Source of the DNA: CAYVDH01 sp964450355 | GTDB taxonomy: Bacteria; Bacteroidota; Bacteroidia; NS11-12g; UBA955 | DNA length: 22,412 nucleotides | Assembly (NCBI GenBank): GCA_964450355.1 | Contig: CAYVDH010000039.1 | Coordinates: forward strand, 1 to 22,412 | Direction: 5' to 3' | Shown here: positions 1 through 7,561 of the stretch, piece after piece | Position numbering within the stretch: position 1 is the first letter of the stretch | How the letters are laid out: every line of letters begins with the position of its first letter | Translations under genes and position numbers: made by a program | Notes under the pieces: generated by a model | The model's input: only the letters and a program-made list of their open reading frames with translations | Databases searched by the model: none | Told to the model about the DNA's origin: nothing

Positions 1-46
1 TTAATACATTTTAAATAATTATAAATTAAATAAAATTACATTTGCT

Positions 47-655
47 CTATCCATTTCCTTTACTAACACAATTAAATGCAGACTTTAAAACAGTTTCATA
101 CTTCTTATTTTTTTTCAATTTAAAATAATTACATCTAAGTGATATTTTTTTTCCATTATGTTCAAACATAAAATAGTTTATTGAAATTGGTATATTTTTG
201 TAAATATAAAATATATTTCCAATACAATTGTTGCATAAACTGATGTTTTTAAAGTACTTATATTTTCTAAACTTTCTAAATTTTATTTCTGATTTCCTAG
301 TCTTAAGTTTTTCATAATATAGAATTTTCTTATCAACTCCTATACTTTTAAAAATTGGTTCTAGTATGTTAGAAAATTTTCCATCTAAATAAAAAGAATC
401 ATTTCTTTTGATGTAAATGAAAGTATCCTTTATTAGATATTCTTTATTACTTAAAGAATCTTTTAAATTCTTTATTTTTAATATCCCCATTTTGCCAAAA
501 TCTTTGAAGTAATAATCAATTTCTAATTTATTAATCGTGTCATTTTTATCGTATAGTTTGTATTTTAAATACCCATATCTTTTTTGATATAACTTTTGTG
601 CAGTTATGCTATAAATACTCGTGATAATCAATATGAACAAAAATCTAAATTTCAT
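47..655 (-). CDS. Hypothetical exported protein
   Basis: I do not recognise this 202-residue protein. It starts with a signal-peptide-like segment: a basic MKFR, a hydrophobic core to about residue 17, then a TAQ cleavage-like site at about 19. This implies export to the periplasm or beyond. The mature part is rich in Lys, Tyr, Phe and Ile. It carries Cys residues in a CNNC motif at about 141-144, plus later single Cys residues that could form disulphides after export. Its start codon lies inside the last codons of the upstream minus-strand membrane-protein gene (11-base overlap), so the two are probably co-transcribed and translationally coupled. Base composition is even more AT-rich than the core genes in the window, as is usual for lineage-specific genes. 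Real gene likely; function unknown. Confidence 0.6.
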   Translation of the reverse strand: MKFRFLFILIITSIYSITAQKLYQKRYGYLKYKLYDKNDTINKLEIDYYFKDFGKMGILKIKNLKDSLSNKEYLIKDTFIYIKRNDSFYLDGKFSNILEPIFKSIGVDKKILYYEKLKTRKSEIKFRKFRKYKYFKNISLCNNCIGNIFYIYKNIPISINYFMFEHNGKKISLRCNYFKLKKNKKYETVLKSAFNCVSKGNG

Positions 656-1061
656 TGTTTAACTCTGGTCTTTTAAATCTAAAATCGTTCAAAAAAAATA
701 AAAATCCCAAAACGAAATACAAGAAAAAAAATTTCATTGTATAGGAGTTTGGGGTAAACTCTTGTATGTTGATTTTAATACTGTAAATTAAATAAAAAAA
801 TAGCAAAAACACAAAATCTATTCCCAACATTAGGAATTTAATGAACTTGATATTTTTAACTTTAGTATTAAAATTGATGAGCATGTAAACCAAAAAAGTA
901 AATGGAGTTAATAATAGGTATAAACCTATACTATAAGCAAACGCCTCTTTGTTAAAATAAGATTTGCTAACAACAAATAATATTGCAAATTGTATTAACC
1001 TTATTAAACAAAATAACATTGTTTTATTTATTATTCTGAAAAACAAACTAGTTCTATTCAT
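645..1061 (-). CDS. Hypothetical membrane protein (about 4 TM)
   Basis: This is a 138-residue, very hydrophobic protein that I do not recognise. About four membrane-spanning stretches can be seen, near residues 14-33, 41-62, 73-94 and 108-125. They are separated by short Lys/Asn-containing loops, so it is an inner-membrane protein. Its 3' end overlaps the start of the exported protein encoded at 47-655 by 11 bases, which suggests one transcript. A TAATTTTG sequence on the minus strand at 1134-1127 matches the Bacteroidota -7 promoter element, about 65 bases before the start. No -33 TTG is visible at the usual spacing. The ORF on the opposite strand at 964-1149 is a shadow. No function can be assigned. 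Confidence 0.55.
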   Translation of the reverse strand: MNRTSLFFRIINKTMLFCLIRLIQFAILFVVSKSYFNKEAFAYSIGLYLLLTPFTFLVYMLINFNTKVKNIKFIKFLMLGIDFVFLLFFYLIYSIKINIQEFTPNSYTMKFFFLYFVLGFLFFLNDFRFKRPELNNEI

Positions 1062-1126
1062 AACTCATCATATTAAGCATATCGTTTGTATTCAATTAGA
1101 GAACAGTATGGCATTATATATAACCA

Positions 1127-1134
1127 CAAAATTA
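1127..1134 (-). promoter_or_regulatory. Possible -7 promoter element for the 1061-47 gene pair
   Basis: Read on the minus strand this is TAATTTTG, a full match to TAnnTTTG. It would give a leader of roughly 60 bases before the membrane-protein start at 1061. No TTG is seen 18-20 bases upstream, so support is only partial. Confidence 0.3.
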
Positions 1135-1174
1135 CAGTATCTTGTTTAAAATGGTTTTTTTGACATTAATATTT

Positions 1175-1816
1175 TCAAAAGCCATTTATTTCATTTTTCA
1201 TCCTTTTAATTATTTCATTTAACAACGATTTATCAATTTCTTTTGATTCACATAAATTATTGAACCTCGAAATACAATAGAATGGTAATTTAATTTGCGA
1301 TGTTTGTTTTGTTTTTAAATTATATAAATTTAATGGTGCCATCTGATTCTCGTCTTCAAAATAATCTGATTTTGAATCAGGGAAATAGATGATGGCATGT
1401 TCTTCTTTTAAATACAACATAAATGTATAATCAGAATCGATAGAATAGTCTTTCTTGCCATTTGAAATACTAGTCAAATAAGCATTCCCAATAAAAATAG
1501 AATTAATAAATATTGTAGAGTCATTGATTTGAATGGGGTTTTTGAAATAAGCTGAATCAATTTTACTATCATAAATCATTATTTCTCCCAAATACAAATT
1601 ATCTTTGGTTACCCAATTGTAAATTATTTCATTGTTTTTAACTAACTTAATTTGATTTGAGTCTTTATCGTGTTGGCTGTATTTAACAATTAATTCTAAA
1701 TCATTTTTTCCATGATTCTTATTTGCTTTATTAAAACATGAATTAATCATTACACTAATAAACAACAATAACATCAAGTTTATTTTATGCATAAGCAAAA
1801 AATGATTAATTTTCAT
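1175..1816 (-). CDS. Hypothetical lipoprotein
   Basis: This 213-residue protein is not recognised. The N-terminus is a lipoprotein signal: basic start, hydrophobic run LMLLLFISVMI, then a lipobox-like INSC with Cys at 27. It is therefore probably a lipid-anchored envelope protein. An internal Met at residue 9 (MHKIN) would give a more typical signal length and is an equally good start. The mature region looks beta-rich, with alternating polar/hydrophobic strands and many Asp, Lys and Tyr residues. It lies about 40 bases downstream of feoB on the same strand, so read-through from feoAB is possible. No sequence link to iron transport is visible. Confidence 0.55.
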   Translation of the reverse strand: MKINHFLLMHKINLMLLLFISVMINSCFNKANKNHGKNDLELIVKYSQHDKDSNQIKLVKNNEIIYNWVTKDNLYLGEIMIYDSKIDSAYFKNPIQINDSTIFINSIFIGNAYLTSISNGKKDYSIDSDYTFMLYLKEEHAIIYFPDSKSDYFEDENQMAPLNLYNLKTKQTSQIKLPFYCISRFNNLCESKEIDKSLLNEIIKRMKNEINGF

Positions 1817-1856
1817 TTATATCTTCTTGTTAAATACCTAACTTCATTGCTGCAAC

Positions 1857-3857
1857 TCAACTCAATACTTGGTAAGTAATCAAACTCATTAAATAAGCAA
1901 AACCTGTAAGATAAATCAACTGTATGATTGGCCAGCGAATGCTTTTGGTTTCGCGCCAAGTGATTGCCAATGTGCTAATGCACTGCATAGCAAAAGCATA
2001 AAATACCAACAACGACATGATCAATGGCAATGAATACATCGCCTCTCCTTCTGCGTTTTTCTGTTTTTTTAATGTTTCAGTCAATTTCTCCTCGTTTTCT
2101 GTATTGCCAATGCTATACAAAGTGGACATGGTGCCAACAAACACTTCTCTGGCTGCAAAACTTGTCACTAAGGCTATCCCAATTTTCCAATCATATCCCA
2201 ATGGTTTGATTACTGGCTCTATTTGTTTTCCAATAATTCCTGCATAACTGCTCTCCAACTTCTCGCTTTGTATTAATTGATCTTTGTCTGCTGCTTTGTA
2301 ATCTTGGTATTTTAAATCGATGTTTTTATGAGCATCTCCAGGTGCAAAGTTTGCCAAAAACCACAACACAACACTCACTATCAAAATCACTTTTCCTGCA
2401 TTGAATACAAAATCTTTAATTTTCAACTTCAATGTCACCATGACATTTTTTAATGTGGGCGTTTTATACGTTGGCAATTCCAATACGAAATAACTCTTTT
2501 CTTTGACATTCAATATCCATTTGAACATCAAACCAAATACCAATGCCATGACAAACCCTAAAATATACAATCCTAATATCAACAATCCTCTGAGGTCAAA
2601 AAAGGAGTTTTTTTCTACAACCAATAACCCAGCTAACACTGTAAATACTGGCAACCTAGCCGAACAACTCATTAATGGTGTGACTAATATTGTAATCAAT
2701 CTTTCTTTCTTGTTCTCTATGGTTCTGGTGGCCATAATAGCTGGTATAGCACATGCCATGCCTCCAATCAATGGGATGATGGATTTTCCATTTAAACCAA
2801 ATTTTCGCATCAACCGGTCTGTAATGAAACTTACCCTTGTCATGTAGCCGCTGTCTTCTAACAAAGTCAATAAAAAAAACAATAAAACGATTTGTGGCAA
2901 AAACACCATCACTCCTGCTATACCTGGTATGATTCCTTTACATATCAAGTCGTTGAACAATCCATTAGGCAAAATACTGGTAGTAAATTCTGTGAACCAT
3001 AAAAATCCAGTTTCAATCCATTCAGTAGGATACTCTGCCAACCTAAAAACAGTTTGAAACACCAAAAATAATACAATAAAAAAACTGAGAAACCCATACA
3101 CAGGATGTATAAATACATCATCAAGTTTTTGTGTCATGGACTTAATCCATTCATTGCTTTTAAAAATGGATGATGCCTCTATGTTTCTGGCAACCTCGTG
3201 GCGTTTTTCTAACTCTAATGTAATGTGTTCTTTGTTTTCAAATTGGTGATTTAAATCTGCATTTTCTATGATTTTATCCAAGTATTGACGGTATCGATTT
3301 ATGCTTTCTAAACTGCTTAAATATTGGTTGGATTCTGAATAAAATATATTGTTATTTACAGGATTTTCCTTGGCAATAATGGATTTAAGTTTTTCTATTC
3401 CCACATTTGTTCTTGGATTTACTATGCATACTAAAGCTCCCAATTGCAATGACAATTGATTGACATCCACTTTCATTTGCCTTTTAATGGCAATGTCGTT
3501 CATGGTCAATGCCAATACGATGGGCAAACCCAAATCAGAAAGTTGAGTAAACAACATCAACTGCCTTCCTAAATTGGTAACATCAGCCACATACACAATC
3601 AAGTCAATTTGACTTTCAGATAAATATTGACATGAGATCAATTCATCTTTGCTTTTAGGAAACAAACTGTACAAACCCGGCAAATCTGTAAGAAGATAAT
3701 CCGTTTGGTTAATAGAAACTTGACTAATTTTAACTTCGATGGTAGTTCCGGGTAAATTACTGGTTTTTTGATTTAATCCTGTAAGTGCATTAAACAAAGT
3801 GGATTTCCCAGAATTAGGATTTCCTACCATTACAATATGTTTCAATTCACTCTTCAT
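1857..3857 (-). CDS. feoB: Ferrous iron transporter FeoB
   Basis: FeoB is the inner-membrane Fe(II) permease with an N-terminal cytoplasmic G domain. The 666 residues begin with the G1/P-loop GNPNSGKS (12-19). G2 is around TT 38-39, G3 is DLPG (58-61), and a G4-like TMND is at 118-121. The usual G4 motif has Asn first; here it is Thr 118. A helical linker follows, then the membrane core with about eight or more spans from about residue 250. The core includes the conserved MACAIPAIMATR stretch and PLMSCSARLPVF, whose Cys residues are characteristic of the permease pore. The protein is shorter than the roughly 770 residues of E. coli FeoB, mainly in loops and C-terminus. Its start overlaps the end of feoA by 11 bases, so the two are coupled. 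The plus-strand ORFs inside are shadows. Confidence 0.96.
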   Translation of the reverse strand: MKSELKHIVMVGNPNSGKSTLFNALTGLNQKTSNLPGTTIEVKISQVSINQTDYLLTDLPGLYSLFPKSKDELISCQYLSESQIDLIVYVADVTNLGRQLMLFTQLSDLGLPIVLALTMNDIAIKRQMKVDVNQLSLQLGALVCIVNPRTNVGIEKLKSIIAKENPVNNNIFYSESNQYLSSLESINRYRQYLDKIIENADLNHQFENKEHITLELEKRHEVARNIEASSIFKSNEWIKSMTQKLDDVFIHPVYGFLSFFIVLFLVFQTVFRLAEYPTEWIETGFLWFTEFTTSILPNGLFNDLICKGIIPGIAGVMVFLPQIVLLFFLLTLLEDSGYMTRVSFITDRLMRKFGLNGKSIIPLIGGMACAIPAIMATRTIENKKERLITILVTPLMSCSARLPVFTVLAGLLVVEKNSFFDLRGLLILGLYILGFVMALVFGLMFKWILNVKEKSYFVLELPTYKTPTLKNVMVTLKLKIKDFVFNAGKVILIVSVVLWFLANFAPGDAHKNIDLKYQDYKAADKDQLIQSEKLESSYAGIIGKQIEPVIKPLGYDWKIGIALVTSFAAREVFVGTMSTLYSIGNTENEEKLTETLKKQKNAEGEAMYSLPLIMSLLVFYAFAMQCISTLAITWRETKSIRWPIIQLIYLTGFAYLMSLITYQVLS

Positions 3858-4086
3858 TGCTCATTTTAAATACAGTCAAGAGTTCAGCTTCCTTTTTTCG
3901 CAATCCAAGTTTATACCCATTCATTTCAAATGCCAATGGACATCCTAATGGAGAAATATCAGTTAAACGTATTAAAACCCCTTTGGTACAACCCATTTCC
4001 AACAATTTTATTTGTAAATCGCTGTTTTGAACTTCTACAATTTGGGCGAGTTCACCTTTTTGCAATTCAGAGGCTTTAATGTTCAT
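3847..4086 (-). CDS. feoA: Ferrous iron transport accessory protein FeoA
   Basis: FeoA is a small cytoplasmic SH3-fold protein that works with FeoB in Fe(II) uptake. This 79-residue protein shows the family layout. It has an L-x-x-G-E start, a LLEMGCTKG turn where LxxMG(h)xxG is conserved, then LTDISPLGCPLAFEMNGYKLGLRKKEAELL, the usual core through to the last strand (motif given in overlapping pieces at about residues 40-72). Length is typical. It is the first gene of feoAB and its stop codon lies inside the start of feoB. The 77 bases between it and the divergent alkD must hold both promoters. On its side only an imperfect -7-like sequence (CTAATTTG) is visible, so its promoter is uncertain. 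Confidence 0.93.
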   Translation of the reverse strand: MNIKASELQKGELAQIVEVQNSDLQIKLLEMGCTKGVLIRLTDISPLGCPLAFEMNGYKLGLRKKEAELLTVFKMSNEE

Positions 4087-4151
4087 TTGTTACTGCAAAT
4101 TAGAACAATTCTTAATAGTAAAACAATATTTTAATTTTTACAGAAAAAAAG

Positions 4152-4159
4152 TACCTTTG
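4152..4159 (+). promoter_or_regulatory. -7 promoter element of the alkD-marR operon
   Basis: TACCTTTG matches TAnnTTTG exactly. Its last base is followed by only four bases before the GTG start of alkD, so transcription would begin at about the start codon (leaderless). No clear TTG -33 box is seen upstream. Confidence 0.5.
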
Positions 4160-4163
4160 CAAG

Positions 4164-4853
4164 GTGGTTCATTCTGAATTTATTGCTTGTTTAAGTCAGT
4201 TGTTTTCAGACAATGCAAATGAAACATTGGGCGTAAAAATGTCCAAATACATGAAAAACAAATTCCCGTTTTATGGAATACCATCTCCTGTAAGGCTTGA
4301 GCTAAGCAACAAAGCAATTAATAATGCCCCAATTTCAACTTACACAGAATTAATAGACACTGTAAGATTGTGTTTTAACTTGAATGAAAGGGAATGGCAA
4401 TACACCGGTATTTTCTTGCTGTTAAAATACAAAAAATTATGGATGAATAACCACATGAATCCTTTTTTTGAAGAATTGGTATTGACCAAAAGCTGGTGGG
4501 ACACAGTTGATACTTTATCTAGCAATTGCATAGGATTGTATTTAAAAAAAAATCCAAAAGCCAAGGACAATGTTCTTGAACAATGGTTTTACAGCAACAA
4601 CATGTGGCTTAACCGAGTAGTCATCATTCATCAATTAACTTACAAAGAGGATGTTGACACCGATTTATTGAAACAATGCGCCATGCATTTCAGTCCATCT
4701 AAAGAGTTTTTCATTCAAAAAGCCATTGGATGGGCATTGAGACAATACGCTAAATACAATCCCGATTGGGTCCTAGCATTGGTGAATTCTATTGAATTAA
4801 AACCCCTGAGTAAAAGAGAAGCAACAAAACACTTAAAATTACAAATACATTGA
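4164..4853 (+). CDS. AlkD-like DNA alkylation repair glycosylase
   Basis: This is a HEAT-repeat DNA glycosylase of the AlkD family, which removes bulky or cationic alkylated bases (N3/N7-alkyl purines) without base flipping. The 229 residues carry the family's KYMKNKFPFYGI segment at about 27-38 and the SWWDTVD catalytic motif. Trp 112, Asp 116 and Arg 151 sit exactly three residues beyond the Bacillus cereus AlkD catalytic residues as I recall them (Trp109, Asp113, Arg148), so it is expected to be active. The start is a GTG that gives a family-typical N-terminal helix; an ATG start would begin only at residue 26. A -7 promoter box ends four bases before this GTG. The last codons overlap the TTG start of the MarR gene (TTGA), so the two are translationally coupled. 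Confidence 0.9.
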   Translation: MVHSEFIACLSQLFSDNANETLGVKMSKYMKNKFPFYGIPSPVRLELSNKAINNAPISTYTELIDTVRLCFNLNEREWQYTGIFLLLKYKKLWMNNHMNPFFEELVLTKSWWDTVDTLSSNCIGLYLKKNPKAKDNVLEQWFYSNNMWLNRVVIIHQLTYKEDVDTDLLKQCAMHFSPSKEFFIQKAIGWALRQYAKYNPDWVLALVNSIELKPLSKREATKHLKLQIH

Positions 4854-5299
4854 AAATAGAAGAAGAAATCAAACAATCAAAAAAAATTGATCCTCTGACA
4901 AAATCAGTCATCAATATTATGTACACCAACAACAAAATAAACGATAACTTCAGACTGACTTTAAAAGAATTCAAAATCAACCAATCTCAATACAACATTT
5001 TAAGAATATTGAGAGGGAAAGGCGATGAATGTGCCAATTGTGGTCAACTTAGAGAAGTAATGCTGGACAAAAACCCAGATGTTACTAGGCTGTGTGATAA
5101 ATTAGTGGACATGGAATTAATTGAAAGAGAAATCAATTCAAAAAACAAAAGAGAGATGCTGCTTAAAATCAATGAAAACGGCAGAAATTTATTAGATAAA
5201 ATAGAACCAAAGATGAAAAAATCCATGAAAATTTTTGATAAATTAACTCGTAAGGAACACAAATTATTATCTGATTTATTGGATAAATTTAGAGGTTAA
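4850..5299 (+). CDS. MarR-family transcriptional regulator
   Basis: This 149-residue protein has the MarR winged-helix layout. An N-terminal dimerisation helix is followed by the recognition region (LTLKEFKINQSQYNILRIL, about 36-54). The wing region follows LREVMLDKNPDVTRLCDKL (67-85), and the C-terminal helices contain LTRKEHKLLSDLLDK. Two cysteines in a CANC motif (61-64) plus Cys 82 next to the DNA-binding helix could sense oxidants, electrophiles or metal; this is inference. The start is a TTG that overlaps the alkD stop codon (TTGA). The pair is one operon in which repair enzyme and regulator are made together, so the regulator may control its own operon. Its targets and ligand cannot be read from the sequence. 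Confidence 0.88.
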   Translation: MKIEEEIKQSKKIDPLTKSVINIMYTNNKINDNFRLTLKEFKINQSQYNILRILRGKGDECANCGQLREVMLDKNPDVTRLCDKLVDMELIEREINSKNKREMLLKINENGRNLLDKIEPKMKKSMKIFDKLTRKEHKLLSDLLDKFRG

Positions 5300-5362
5300 A
5301 ATTAAATTTTATAAACATTGGAACAATAATTGCTTAAACCTAAATAATATACAAATACAACA

Positions 5363-6076
5363 ATGAAAAAATTACTTTTATTATCATTACTTAGCTTTTC
5401 TTTCCTCTCATGCGGGGACATTGCTCAAGTGTTAACTTCCTCAATTTTAACTCCTACTGAAGCCGCAGGCGGATTAAAAGACGCTTTAAAACAAGGATTT
5501 GGAAATGGAGCAGATATTTTATCTGCCAGAGGTGCTTTTGGAAACAATCCTTTGATTAAAATATTACTACCAGCAGATGCTCAAAAAATTGCAGATAAAT
5601 TAACTTCTATTGGCATGGGCGCTCAAGTAGATAACGTGATTTCTAAATTAAACGAAGGTGCTGAAAACGCTGTAGCTACAGCAAAACCAATTTTCTTAGA
5701 TGCCGTTACTCAAATGTCTTTTCAAGATGCTATGGGAATATTAACAGGTGGTAAAGGCGCTGCTACCAATTATTTAAAACAAACTACTACAACCGCTTTA
5801 ACTGAATCTTTCCGTCCAAAAATTCAAGCTTCTTTGGATCAAATTGGTGTAACTAAAAATTGGGCTGACCTAGTGAATATTTATAATAAAATTCCTTTGG
5901 TGACTAAATTAAATCCTGATTTAAATGGATTTGTTACTGAAAAAGCCCTAGGAGCTTTGTTTAATAAAGTAGAAGAAGAAGAAAATATAATCAGAGACAA
6001 CCCTTTAAAAAGAGGTACTGATTTAATGAAAAAAGCATTCAATTATGCTGATGCTCAAAAAACCTCTGTAAAATAA
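5363..6076 (+). CDS. DUF4197 lipoprotein
   Basis: This 237-residue protein matches my recollection of the DUF4197 family, whose function is not established. It starts with a lipoprotein signal: MKK, a Leu/Ser hydrophobic run, then lipobox FLSC with Cys 17 followed by Gly-Asp, so it is probably envelope-anchored. Family-typical features follow. These are GLKDAL at about 37, a Gly-rich segment (GFGNGADILSA), a FRPKIQASLDQIG segment in the middle, and a predicted all-helical remainder with a NPLKRGTDLMKKAF tail. Codon use and base composition are more balanced than the neighbouring AT-rich genes, suggesting good expression. No match to the TAnnTTTG promoter box is seen in the 63-base upstream gap. 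A strong terminator follows at 6113-6148. Confidence 0.85.
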   Translation: MKKLLLLSLLSFSFLSCGDIAQVLTSSILTPTEAAGGLKDALKQGFGNGADILSARGAFGNNPLIKILLPADAQKIADKLTSIGMGAQVDNVISKLNEGAENAVATAKPIFLDAVTQMSFQDAMGILTGGKGAATNYLKQTTTTALTESFRPKIQASLDQIGVTKNWADLVNIYNKIPLVTKLNPDLNGFVTEKALGALFNKVEEEENIIRDNPLKRGTDLMKKAFNYADAQKTSVK

Positions 6077-6112
6077 ACTTGTTTTAAAATAAAAAAACAA
6101 TAACTGCGTTAT

Positions 6113-6148
6113 AAAGCCAATGAGATTCATTTTCTTATTGGCTTTTTT
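6113..6148 (+). terminator. Rho-independent terminator overlapping the next start codon
   Basis: The arm AAAGCCAATGAGA (6113-6125) pairs with TCTTATTGGCTTT (6133-6145), giving a 13-base-pair stem with one G-U and a 7-base loop. It is followed by a T run to 6148. This ends the DUF4197 transcript. The ATG of the next gene (6120) lies within the 5' arm, so the hairpin also spans codons 1-9 of that gene. Confidence 0.8.
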
Positions 6149-6884
6149 GTATTTGAGTTTTACTAAAACAGAATTCAAAAAGCCAATTATTAATTTCAAA
6201 AAAAACACCATCATTCAACGTTTTCCATGCCCTAAAGATTATGTTAAAAAAGAAAATGACAGTACTTCATTTTCCTATTTTCTTCAACATTTAAAGTTAA
6301 AAGACAGTGCCGCTAAGGTAAAATACTTCGATGGCAGTTTTAAAAATCCAGATGGAATCTATGTCTCTGTCATAGATAAACCAATCAACAACAAAGACTT
6401 ACACCAATGTGCAGATGCTCTTATTAGATTAAGAGCCGAGTATTTTTATCAAAATAAAAAATACAAAAACATCCGATTTCTATTTAATGGTGATAAAAAA
6501 TACCATGCCTATACTGAATACAATCAAGGAGATTATTCCATTGCAAAATTTTATTCTTATTTGGATTACATTTATAGTTATGCCAATACTGCTTCATTAA
6601 AAAAACAACTCAAACCCAAACCATATTATTTACTGGATATTGGAGATGTATTGATTCAAAGTAAAAATCCTTATGGACATGCAGTGATGGTAGTGGATGT
6701 GTGTAAAAACAATAAAGGAGAAAAAAAATACATATTGGCACAGAGTTACATGCCAGCACAAGAAATTCAGATACTTTTGAATGAAAACAAAGACGATGTG
6801 TGGTTCTCTATGGAAAAAAGAAATGAAATTTACACCCCTGAATGGACCTTTGACACTACTGATTTAAGGACTTGGGAGGAATAA
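6120..6884 (+). CDS. DUF4846 family exported protein
   Basis: This 254-residue protein fits the DUF4846 family, which is of unknown biochemical role. Family signatures I can see are an RFPCPKDY segment near residue 35 (usually RF-P-P-G/Y), the block LHQCADALIRLRAEY at about 95-110, and DIGDVLIQ followed by GHAVMVVDV. The last is LAQSYMPAQ-IQIL near residue 215. The conserved Cys and His could suggest a papain-like fold, but I cannot confirm a catalytic triad. The N-terminus MRFIFLLAFLYLSF looks like a short signal peptide or anchor. The chosen ATG sits inside the terminator hairpin of the upstream gene. An in-frame TTG at 6138 or 6147 would leave too little signal sequence. No TAnnTTTG box precedes it, so how it is expressed is unclear. 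Confidence 0.82.
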   Translation: MRFIFLLAFLYLSFTKTEFKKPIINFKKNTIIQRFPCPKDYVKKENDSTSFSYFLQHLKLKDSAAKVKYFDGSFKNPDGIYVSVIDKPINNKDLHQCADALIRLRAEYFYQNKKYKNIRFLFNGDKKYHAYTEYNQGDYSIAKFYSYLDYIYSYANTASLKKQLKPKPYYLLDIGDVLIQSKNPYGHAVMVVDVCKNNKGEKKYILAQSYMPAQEIQILLNENKDDVWFSMEKRNEIYTPEWTFDTTDLRTWEE

Positions 6885-6917
6885 GTCGCAAATAAATTGA
6901 ATATTTTTGTTCAAAAG

Positions 6918-6948
6918 TTTGTTAATAAAGTAAAAATGTCTATTTTTG
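6918..6948 (+). promoter_or_regulatory. Promoter of the rpmH-rnpA-yidD operon
   Basis: A -33 TTTG (6918-6921) and a -7 TATTTTTG (6941-6948) are separated by 19 bases, the best Bacteroidota-type promoter in the window. The expected start of transcription is about 20 bases before the rpmH ATG at 6974. Confidence 0.75.
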
Positions 6949-6973
6949 CAGTCCTTTTTAAAAAAACAAGGTC

Positions 6974-7132
6974 ATGAAACGTACATTCCAGCCATCACAA
7001 CGCAAAAGAAGAAATAAGCACGGTTTTAGAGAAAGAATGGCCACTGCAAACGGTCGTAAAGTATTAGCAGCTCGTAGAAAACGTGGCCGTAAAAGATTGT
7101 CAGTTTCTGACGAAATGCGTCACAAACGTTAA
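6974..7132 (+). CDS. rpmH: 50S ribosomal protein L34
   Basis: L34 is a 52-residue, very basic protein of the large ribosomal subunit. The sequence opens MKRTFQPSQRKRRNKHGF, continues with RM-TANGRKVLAARRKRGRKRL, and ends in a slightly longer DEMRHKR tail. All of these are characteristic of bacterial L34. The start is an ATG about 25 bases after a strong promoter -7 box (6941-6948). It heads the conserved rpmH-rnpA-yidD cluster: L34, then the RNase P protein, then the membrane-insertion factor. Codon use is clearly optimised (CGT for Arg), unlike the surrounding AT-rich genes, as expected for a ribosomal protein. Confidence 0.97.
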   Translation: MKRTFQPSQRKRRNKHGFRERMATANGRKVLAARRKRGRKRLSVSDEMRHKR

Positions 7133-7177
7133 TTCATTTTAACATCTGCTTCTCTGAGCTAAATCGTTTTTCACACA

Positions 7178-7561
7178 ATGAGTGAAAGTGTGCGTTATAC
7201 TCTAAAAAAATCTGAAATTCTTAGTAATACCAAAAGCATTGAGTTATTATTTAAAAACAATTCTATACTCAAATCTTTTCCTTTGATGTTGTTGTACTAC
7301 AACAAAAAATCTGATTTAAATCAACACAAAATCCTCTTTTCTGTATCCAAAAAAAAATTTAAAAAAGCCACTGACAGAAACAAAATAAAAAGGTTATTAA
7401 GAGAAAATTATCGGTTATTGAAATCTGAAATTCTCAAACCACTTCCCAATGGAGAAAACTTCATGGCGTTGATATATGTTGGCAATGATTTGCCCAGCTT
7501 CAAAGACATTCAAAAATCTACCTTGTCCATCATCCAAAAACTAAATGAAAAAAATCATTAA
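7178..7561 (+). CDS. rnpA: Ribonuclease P protein component
   Basis: This is the protein subunit of RNase P, which helps the catalytic RNA process the 5' end of tRNA precursors. The 127-residue sequence has the N-terminal YTLKKSEIL-S..SIELLF segment, the central LFSVSKKKFKKATDRNKIKRLLRENYR block and a C-terminal helix. The central block is the conserved RNR-like RNA-binding motif, here RNKIKR. The protein is Lys-rich, typical for the family. It lies 45 bases after rpmH and its last 17 bases overlap the start of yidD, so the operon is tightly packed. The RNase P RNA gene itself is not in this window. Confidence 0.93.
   Translation: MSESVRYTLKKSEILSNTKSIELLFKNNSILKSFPLMLLYYNKKSDLNQHKILFSVSKKKFKKATDRNKIKRLLRENYRLLKSEILKPLPNGENFMALIYVGNDLPSFKDIQKSTLSIIQKLNEKNH

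Noticed and set aside
964..1149. Plus-strand ORF of 61 codons
   Set aside because: It lies opposite the minus-strand membrane-protein gene, has no start signal, and has composition typical of a shadow.
2017..2847. Three plus-strand ORFs inside feoB
   Set aside because: They lie opposite an unmistakable FeoB with all motifs intact; they show no domains or signals and are shadows.
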